From Candidatus Pantoea haifensis (GTDB lineage: Bacteria; Pseudomonadota; Gammaproteobacteria; Enterobacterales; Enterobacteriaceae): a stretch of DNA of 64,000 nt. The position numbers and the translations under genes were made by a program. Location: positions 2,294,001 through 2,358,000 of the forward strand of contig JAGTWN010000004.1 of the NCBI GenBank assembly GCA_018842655.1. The letters are read 5' to 3'. Positions 58,080-64,000 of this stretch are shown in pieces. A model generated the notes under the pieces. That model worked only from the letters and a program-made list of their open reading frames with translations. It was not told the origin of the DNA and ran no database searches. Every line of letters begins with the position of its first letter. The first letter of the stretch is position 1.

Positions 58080-58859
58080 TCAGTAGCCTGACTGGCTGCT
58101 TTCGTTGTTATGGCCCAGCGTATTCAGCAGATTCGCCAGCAGGCTGGATGCGCCAAAACGGAAATGGCGTGCATCGGCCCAGTCAGCTCCCAGCGTCTCT
58201 TCAGCCAGTTGCAGATAAATTGCGGCATCTTCAGCGGTACGGACGCCACCGGCTGGTTTAAAACCCACCTGCTGCTGCACGCCTTTGTCACGGATCACGC
58301 TCATCATGATCTGGGCCACTTCTGGCGTCGCATTCACCGGCACTTTACCGGTTGAGGTTTTGATGAAGTCAGCGCCGGCATCAATGGCAATGTCAGATGC
58401 CTGGCGAATCAACGCCTCTTCTTTCAGTTCACCGGTTTCGATAATCACTTTCAGCAGCACATTCGCTGCGGCACATGCCTCTTTACAGGCTTTTACCAGA
58501 TCAAAACCGACCTGGGTATTTCCGGCGATCAACGCGCGGTAAGGGAAAACCACATCCACTTCATCCGCGCCATAAGCGATCGCTGCGCGGGTTTCAGCCA
58601 GCGCAATGTCGATGTCATCATTGCCGTGCGGAAAGTTGGTCACTGTCGCAATGCGGATGTCTGGCGTGCCCTGCTCGCGCAAGGTTTTACGCGCGACCGG
58701 AATGAAGCGTGGATAGATGCAGATAGCCGCTGTATTGCCCACGGGCGACTTCGCCTGATGACACAACGCAATGACTTTCTCGTCAGTGTCATCTTCATTC
58801 AGCGTGGTTAAATCCATCAGTTTTAATGCGCGAAGGGCCTGAGCTTGTATATCGGTCAT
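58080..58859 (-). CDS. deoC: Deoxyribose-phosphate aldolase DeoC
   Basis: Class I aldolase splitting 2-deoxyribose-5-phosphate into acetaldehyde and glyceraldehyde-3-phosphate. ATG 58859 ([29 protein letters not shown]) has GAGAG upstream; 259 aa as in E. coli. Schiff-base lysine in [16 protein letters not shown] near residue 167 and proton-relay [12 protein letters not shown] near 200. First gene of deoCABD, which channels nucleosides to glycolysis. Confidence 0.97.
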   Translation of the reverse strand: MTDIQAQALRALKLMDLTTLNEDDTDEKVIALCHQAKSPVGNTAAICIYPRFIPVARKTLREQGTPDIRIATVTNFPHGNDDIDIALAETRAAIAYGADEVDVVFPYRALIAGNTQVGFDLVKACKEACAAANVLLKVIIETGELKEEALIRQASDIAIDAGADFIKTSTGKVPVNATPEVAQIMMSVIRDKGVQQQVGFKPAGGVRTAEDAAIYLQLAEETLGADWADARHFRFGASSLLANLLNTLGHNNESSQSGY

Positions 58860-58908
58860 GATGCTCTCCAAAACGATCGGGATGCGGCCAGTAAGCTGGC
58901 CGACAGAA

Positions 58909-59066
58909 TGTGATAATAATAACAAAAGCAGCGCGAGCAATATGTGGCAATAATCACATCACTATCACTGCTTGCTGTTACAAACCAGGAATGGCGTGGC
59001 TTAACTTAAAAAATGTGCCTGTGAGCACTATTATACGGCAGCCAGCGCAATGTTACTATTGTCACA
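58909..59066 (-). promoter_or_regulatory. deo operon control region with CRP/DeoR-like sites
   Basis: TGTGGCAATAATCACA (58943-58958) is a good CRP site. TGTGATAATAATAACA (58909-58924) is a weaker one; the two are 34 bases apart, a spacing typical of CRP pairs flanking a CytR site. TGTTACTATTGTCACA (59051-59066) matches both CRP and the DeoR operator TGTTAGAATTCTAACA (12 of 16). Control by CRP, CytR and DeoR is known for E. coli deo and inferred here. Confidence 0.6.
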
Positions 59067-59137
59067 TTTAACAGTTCGGTGCGCTGATTATTGTTTAAAG
59101 CGTAGTCAATCGCGCAGCGCATCAGAGGAAAAGCGGA

Positions 59138-59913
59138 TTAGTTGGAGAACTGAAATACTCTCTGACTGTTATTCCAGAGCGCATCGGCAATCTCTTCAGG
59201 GGACTCGGGACGTAAATCACATAACGCTTCCCAGACAAGGCGCGCACGTTCAGGACGGTTCGGCTCACCCTGAAAACCATGCAGCGGCATATCTGGCGCA
59301 TCGGTTTCCAGTAACAGCGCGTCAAGCGGAAGTTCGGCGATGGTGTGGCGGGTTTTGCTGGCGCGATCATAGGTAATGGTTCCGCCAACGCCAATGGCAT
59401 AGCCGAGTTTGATAAACGCCTGCGCCTGTTGCAGGCTGCCTGCAAAAGCATGCACCACGCCGCAACGCGGTAAATCGTGGCGACGCAGATGCAGCGCCAG
59501 TTTGTCATGGGTGCGCCGTGAATGCAGAATCACCGGCAGATCATATTTTTCGCCAGCCTGAGCTGGGCATCCAGCCACTGTTCCTGCTTCTCAAAATGCG
59601 GGTTGTCGCGATAGAGATCCAGTCCGATCTCGCCGATCGCCACCAGCTTTTTGGGTTTCTGCCTGAGCCACCCTTCCAGCCGATCCAGATGCTCTTCCTG
59701 ATGATCTTCTATCGCGATGGGATGCAGACCGAGCGCCGCATACAGCGCAGGGTGATCGGCCGCTAGCTGGCAAATCAGCTCAAACCGACCGATATCGACG
59801 GCTGGGACAATAATTTTTTCAATGCCTGCTTCAGCCGCTTTTGCGAGCGTGCTTTCGGTTTCATCAATCAACGGTGAAAAATCAAAATGACAGTGGGTAT
59901 CAATAAATCTCAT
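59138..59913 (-). CDS. yjjV: TatD-family metal-dependent hydrolase YjjV (frameshift in this sequence)
   Basis: TIM-barrel nuclease-like hydrolase. MRFIDTHCHFDFSPL supplies the HxH metal site; AIGEIGLDLYRDNP, VILHSRRTHD, GVVHAFAGS and LLETDAPDMPL give the others. The T run 59546-59550 (five, six expected) breaks the frame in LRLA / KYDLPVILHS. Restored length 258 aa (E. coli YjjV 259). Its start overlaps the yjjU stop by 4 bases. Confidence 0.9.
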
Positions 59914-60961
59914 GCCAGCGAACCTTTATCGTAATCGGCGTCATTATCCGCCACAGAAGGTGTGATGATGGGCCGCGCATCCGGTGCATTTGCCACAGGT
60001 GCAGGCGGCGTAACAACTGAGTGGCGCATAAACGGCTCGGCATCACTGAGCCACTGGCCCAGCGTGGCGAGAAAATAGCGACCACAGCGACGTCCTAAAT
60101 GATAATCCTGATTCAGCGATGCGACCCGGCTTCCCAACGCTTTACTGGCCAGCACACGCGGCGGAAAGATCTCAATGATACGCAAATTGTCAGGTGGCTG
60201 ATCGATAAACTGCAGGATCTCACGATAGCTCTGCTCATGATGATGCAACACTTTGATCATGGGCTGTAATGCACTGCGGCCTAAAAAGCGTTCCATGCGC
60301 TTGATCCACTTCGCCGTATAGGCCAGTTGTGATGGCACAGTACGAATCACCACAATGGTATCTGCGCCACGTCGTGCGGCTTCGCGCACCGGGATCGCAT
60401 CACTGATACCACCGTCCAGATAGCTAATGCCTTCAAGATCAACGCCCAGTCGGTAAAAGCCGGGAATGGCACTGGTCGCTTTAATCAGGTTCAACCAGTT
60501 TTCATGGGTTGGCGCAAAATAATTTGGAGAATAGTCGTCGCTGCGACAGGCACACATATAGAATTCGCGTCCGCCTGAGAACAGCGTTTGCGCGCTCTGC
60601 ATCGCCAGTGGAAATTCACTGCGGGTAATATCGATAAGCCAGTCAAGATCGATCAAGTGACCACCACGCACGAAGCGCACGGGATCAAAAAGAGTTTGCT
60701 GGTGGTGTAGCGAGTAATCACGCGACGGGCATAGCCGGGCTGCGCACAAACAAAAGCAGAAAGATTTTGCGCCCCCGCCGAGGTGCCCAGCATCAGGTGA
60801 AAAGGGTTGAATTGTGCTCGCTGAAATTCATCCAGCACGCCAGCAGTGAAGATGCCACGCTGTCCACCGCCTTCGCACACTAAGGCAATTTTTTTAGCTT
60901 TGAAAGGGGTAAGTGCCAGGGGTTCAATAGCGCCGAGTGTAACCGGAATACGTATGCCCAA
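59910..60961 (-). CDS. yjjU: Patatin-like phospholipase YjjU (frameshift; TTG start)
   Basis: Lipid acyl hydrolase of the patatin family. Oxyanion hole CEGGGQRGIFTAGVLDEF near residue 29, nucleophile GTSAGAQNLSAF near 60 and Asp of the dyad in YLDGGISDAIPV near 160. The proposed start is TTG 60961 (then GIRIPVTLGAIEPL), with GAGG upstream, matching the E. coli N-terminus. The T run at 60695-60697 (three, four expected) breaks the frame at TTSK / TLFDPVRFV. Restored length 350 aa. Overlaps yjjV. Confidence 0.88.
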
Positions 60962-61184
60962 TGTCTGAACCTCAGGTTAGGTTCTCATGCGGGCTTGCTG
61001 GGAGGTTTTTCCGTTTTGATTCTGCAGCATCCCGGAGAACCAGTCATGTTATCCCTTGGCCGGGCAGAATGCTTTGCGCCTTCTGCCCTTTCATAGCATC
61101 GTGTACGTTGTCCGTATCGTCACGCTCTGCGCCATGAATGACTGGTCTCCGCTTTATGCTAATGCATTACGTAAGACTCATCGG

Positions 61185-61346
61185 TCAGGGTCGTTTGCGG
61201 CCGGTAAACAGGCTGACGAGGAACAGAATAATACCTACAACGAAGACAACTTTAGCTGCCCATGCTGCGGTACCGGCTAAACCACCAAAACCCAATGCGG
61301 CGGCAATCAGTGCGATTACCAGAAAAATAATGCCCCAACGAAACAT
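61185..61346 (-). CDS. ytjA: Small membrane protein YtjA (DUF1328)
   Basis: 53 aa, almost identical to E. coli Ytj[21 protein letters not shown] then a second hydrophobic segment [15 protein letters not shown] and the tail TGRKRP. Two membrane helices. Located between osmY and yjjU as in E. coli. GGAGAGG precedes the ATG. Function unknown; stress-associated by context. Confidence 0.95.
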   Translation of the reverse strand: MFRWGIIFLVIALIAAALGFGGLAGTAAWAAKVVFVVGIILFLVSLFTGRKRP

Positions 61347-61443
61347 AAGCCTCTCCTTTACCATAGTGAAAATCGAACTGCTTATTTCATCCCAGGATGG
61401 GTGTTTTTATTCGTGCGGCACCTGAAGCGCCGCACGTTTACTA

Positions 61444-62064
61444 TTAAGATTTAACCGTCAGGTCATTCTTAACACTTTTCACGCCTTCAATTGCTTTTGC
61501 GATACTTTCAGCACGATCCGACTGTGCCTTGTTCGCAACGGTTCCTGAAAGCTGAACAACGCCGTCGGTGGTTTCTACTTTCACATTACGCGACGGGACA
61601 ATGTCATCCGCTAATAGCTTAGCTTTAATTTCGCTGGTTGTTGCAGCATCACCTGCATAGCCTTTCAGTGACTGAGAGTTAGTGCTGCTGTCTCTTACGT
61701 GTAGTTTGTCACTCACGGATTTAACGCCTTCCACTTTCTCTACTACCGCGACCGCTTTTTCAGCCTGATCCTGAGAAGTGACAAAGCCGCTTAACGTAAC
61801 CACACCTTGTTTTGTTTCTACTGAGATATCGGTGCTTTTAATGGCTTCATCATCTACCAGCGCCGCTTTCGCTTTGGCTGTGACGTTGCTGTCATCCATG
61901 TATGCGCCGACTTTGTCCATAGAACTATCGATTTTTTGCCCCGTGCTGTCAGCAGCCTGTTTCGCTTTCTGCGTCATTGTCTCTTCAGCCAGTGCGCCAC
62001 CACTCAACAGTGCAGAACCAACCATGGCAGCAATCAGGGTTTTCGCAATATTTGACTTGTTCAT
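61444..62064 (-). CDS. osmY: Osmotically inducible periplasmic protein OsmY
   Basis: 206 aa; E. coli OsmY is 201. Signal peptide about residues 1-27 (ending ALA). Two BON domains: [33 protein letters not shown] near 59-125 and [32 protein letters not shown] near 140-205. The family is RpoS-controlled and acts as a periplasmic chaperone. About 120 bases separate it from ytjA. Confidence 0.96.
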   Translation of the reverse strand: MNKSNIAKTLIAAMVGSALLSGGALAEETMTQKAKQAADSTGQKIDSSMDKVGAYMDDSNVTAKAKAALVDDEAIKSTDISVETKQGVVTLSGFVTSQDQAEKAVAVVEKVEGVKSVSDKLHVRDSSTNSQSLKGYAGDAATTSEIKAKLLADDIVPSRNVKVETTDGVVQLSGTVANKAQSDRAESIAKAIEGVKSVKNDLTVKS

Positions 62065-62333
62065 CGATATATTCCTTCTATCAGTTAACTCACCCACCAC
62101 TGTGGGCGTGACAGCAGCAAACGGCACTGCTGTAAGGTTGGACGTAAGGAGAAGAAAATTCTCTTTCGCTGCCCGATAGAGTAATCATAGTCAGGATTTT
62201 GCGTTTTGCTGGAGTAACTGGTTGATAGCGCGCTGAAATAGACGAAACGGGGCGTTTTTAGGAGGAGTCTGTAGCGGGAGAATCAGGGCCACTCTCAACT
62301 GGAATGACCCTGATTTAAGGCGGTTCGGGCAGA

Positions 62334-63920
62334 TTAGTGCTCGCGTGTCTTACGGAACTTCACCTCAGGATAACGCTCCTGAGTAATGTTCAGATTTACC
62401 ATGGTAGGTGCGATATATGTCAGGTTATCGCCGCCGTCCAGCGCAAGGTTTACCTCGTTTTTACGTTGAAATTCGTCGAATTTCTTCGCATCGCTGCATT
62501 CAACCCAGCGCGCAGTAGAAACGTTGATCGACTCGTAAATCGCTTCAACGTTGTACTCGCTTTTCAGGCGAGCAACGACCACATCGAACTGCAAAACACC
62601 GACAGCACCCACAATCAGATCGTTATTGTGAACCGGACGGAACACTTGCACCGCGCCCTCTTCAGAGAGCTGAACCAGTCCTTTCAGTAACTGCTTCTGC
62701 TTAAGTGGATCGCGCAGTCGGATGCGACGGAATAGCTCAGGCGCGAAGTTAGGAATACCGGTGAACTTCATGTTTTCACCTTGTGTAAAGGTGTCACCGA
62801 TCTGAATCGTGCCGTGGTTGTGCAAGCCAATGATGTCGCCAGGATAAGCCTCTTCAACGTGCGAGCGATCGCCCGCCATGAAGGTCAACGCATCGGCAAT
62901 CACCACATCTTTGCCGATACGGACCTGGCGCAGTTTCATGCCTTTTTCATATTTACCGGACACCACACGCATAAATGCCACACGGTCACGGTGTTTTGGA
63001 TCCATATTGGCCTGGATCTTAAAGACGAAACCGGTAAATTTCTCTTCTTTGGCTTCCACGGTGCGGGTGTCGGTTTGACGCGGCATTGGCGTAGGTGCCC
63101 AGGAAACCAGGCCATCCAGCATATGGTCAACGCCAAAGTTACCCAACGCCGTACCAAAGAATACTGGCGACAGTTCACCTTTCAGGAAGGCGTCCTGCTC
63201 AAATTCGTGCGATGCACCTTTTACCAGTTCCAGTTCATCACGTAACTGCGCAGCCAGTTCTTCACCCACTGCGCTGTCGAGTTCTGGATTATCCAGACCT
63301 TTAACAATGCGGACTTCCTGAATGGTGTGGCCCTTACCGCTCTGATAAAGATAAGTTTCATCGTTGTAGAGGTGGTAAACGCCTTTAAACAGCTTACCGC
63401 AGCCAATTGGCCAGGTGATCGGTGCACAGGCGATCTTCAGTTCATTCTCGACTTCATCCAGCAGCTCCATCGGATCGCGGATGTCACGGTCGAGTTTGTT
63501 CATAAAGGTCAGGATTGGCGTATCGCGCAGGCGGGTAACTTCCATCAGCTTGCGGGTACGATCCTCAACGCCTTTTGCCGCGTCAATAACCATCAGACAG
63601 CAGTCAACTGCCGTCAGGGTGCGGTAGGTATCTTCCGAGAAGTCTTCGTGGCCTGGGGTATCCAGCAGGTTAACCAGACTGTCACGGTAAGGAAACTGCA
63701 TCACGGAGGTGGTGATAGAGATACCGCGCTGCTTCTCCATTTCCATCCAGTCAGATTTGGCGTGCTGGTTGGAGCCACGGCCTTTTACTGTACCGGCGGT
63801 CTGGATCGCCTGTCCAAACAGCAAGACTTTTTCGGTAATAGTGGTTTTACCGGCATCCGGGTGCGAGATGATCGCGAAGGTGCGGCGGCGTGCCACCTCT
63901 TCTAAAAAGGGATTAGACAT
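62334..63920 (-). CDS. prfC: Peptide chain release factor 3 (PrfC)
   Basis: GTPase that recycles RF1/RF2 after termination. 528 aa from ATG 63920 ([22 protein letters not shown]), same as E. coli RF3. G1 [10 protein letters not shown]3 DTPGHEDF and G4 NKLDRD are intact, followed by beta-barrel and C-terminal domains ending KFRKTREH. No frameshift. Bases 63921-64000 show only its upstream region. Confidence 0.98.
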   Translation of the reverse strand: MSNPFLEEVARRRTFAIISHPDAGKTTITEKVLLFGQAIQTAGTVKGRGSNQHAKSDWMEMEKQRGISITTSVMQFPYRDSLVNLLDTPGHEDFSEDTYRTLTAVDCCLMVIDAAKGVEDRTRKLMEVTRLRDTPILTFMNKLDRDIRDPMELLDEVENELKIACAPITWPIGCGKLFKGVYHLYNDETYLYQSGKGHTIQEVRIVKGLDNPELDSAVGEELAAQLRDELELVKGASHEFEQDAFLKGELSPVFFGTALGNFGVDHMLDGLVSWAPTPMPRQTDTRTVEAKEEKFTGFVFKIQANMDPKHRDRVAFMRVVSGKYEKGMKLRQVRIGKDVVIADALTFMAGDRSHVEEAYPGDIIGLHNHGTIQIGDTFTQGENMKFTGIPNFAPELFRRIRLRDPLKQKQLLKGLVQLSEEGAVQVFRPVHNNDLIVGAVGVLQFDVVVARLKSEYNVEAIYESINVSTARWVECSDAKKFDEFQRKNEVNLALDGGDNLTYIAPTMVNLNITQERYPEVKFRKTREH

Positions 63921-64000
63921 GGAATTCTTCTCAACGAGGCAACGCTGCGGCAACTTGCCAGGCGCTGCTAATAAATCACGGTGGCCGGTATAACCTTACC

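Noticed and set aside
19131-60961. Widespread pseudogene formation (split speC, deoB, treF, mrdA and others)
   Set aside because: Every break is a one-base loss in or beside a homopolymer and both halves remain fully conserved; sequencing error is the simpler explanation.
1-64000. CRISPR array, prophage or insertion sequence
   Set aside because: No regularly spaced short repeats, no transposase or integrase, and no terminal inverted repeats with target duplications were seen.

Overview
The window is a contiguous chromosomal segment of an enterobacterium. Gene content, order and protein similarity to Escherichia coli (speA-metK-galP-sprT-endA-rsmE-gshB-yqgE-ruvX-yggRST-rdgB-hemW-yggN-yggL-trmB-mutY-yggX-mltC, then deoCABD-yjjV-yjjU-ytjA-osmY-prfC) place it in Enterobacterales. 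The accessory genes (hmuRSTUV, CioAB-type oxidase, siaABCD, a second PBP2) fit the Pantoea/Erwinia group best; that assignment is inference. No phage, insertion sequence or CRISPR array was seen.

Layout. 1-19 kb is a conserved housekeeping block: polyamine synthesis, S-adenosylmethionine synthesis with MetJ boxes, galactose/H+ symport with gal operators and a CRP site, glutathione synthesis, tRNA/rRNA methylation, adenine-mismatch repair and murein turnover. 19-23 kb has speC with a long leader, an AcuI-type oxidoreductase and a CinA-family amidase. 23.6-32 kb is an iron block: hmuRSTUV haem uptake, a SelW-like thioredoxin-fold protein, and the ferric reductase/regulator pair yqjH-yqjI, with Fur-like sites. 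32-43.9 kb is accessory: a Rob-like regulator, a three-gene cyanide-insensitive bd-type oxidase operon, a dienelactone-hydrolase-like protein, an old-yellow-enzyme reductase, cytoplasmic trehalase, an orphan SsuA-like binding protein and the yciGFE stress genes. 44.6-51.1 kb is a signalling block: a PAS-GGDEF protein, tRNA-Phe with three tandem copies of a 166-bp unit carrying its 3' end, a soluble PAS-PAS chemoreceptor, and a siaABCD-type partner-switch operon ending in a diguanylate cyclase. 51.4-54.4 kb holds a glycine-zipper lipoprotein, an exported coiled-coil protein and a stand-alone PBP2 paralogue. 54.6-64 kb is the deo operon and the yjjV-yjjU-ytjA-osmY-prfC block.

Sequence quality. 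Twenty genes are broken by 23 frameshifts. Each is explained by exactly one missing base in or beside a homopolymer run, and adding one base restores a full-length conserved protein. I read these as homopolymer under-calls, not real pseudogenes, and annotate the genes as whole. The one disruption that does not fit is an in-frame amber codon 14 codons before the end of hmuU.

Most notable: the tRNA-Phe-linked repeat array (resembling the rtT repeats of E. coli tyrT), a CBS-containing soluble SiaA with the sia operon, a probable ATT start codon for treF, a PBP2 paralogue away from rodA, short ORFs in the speA leader, and a 37-bp near-perfect palindrome after siaD.
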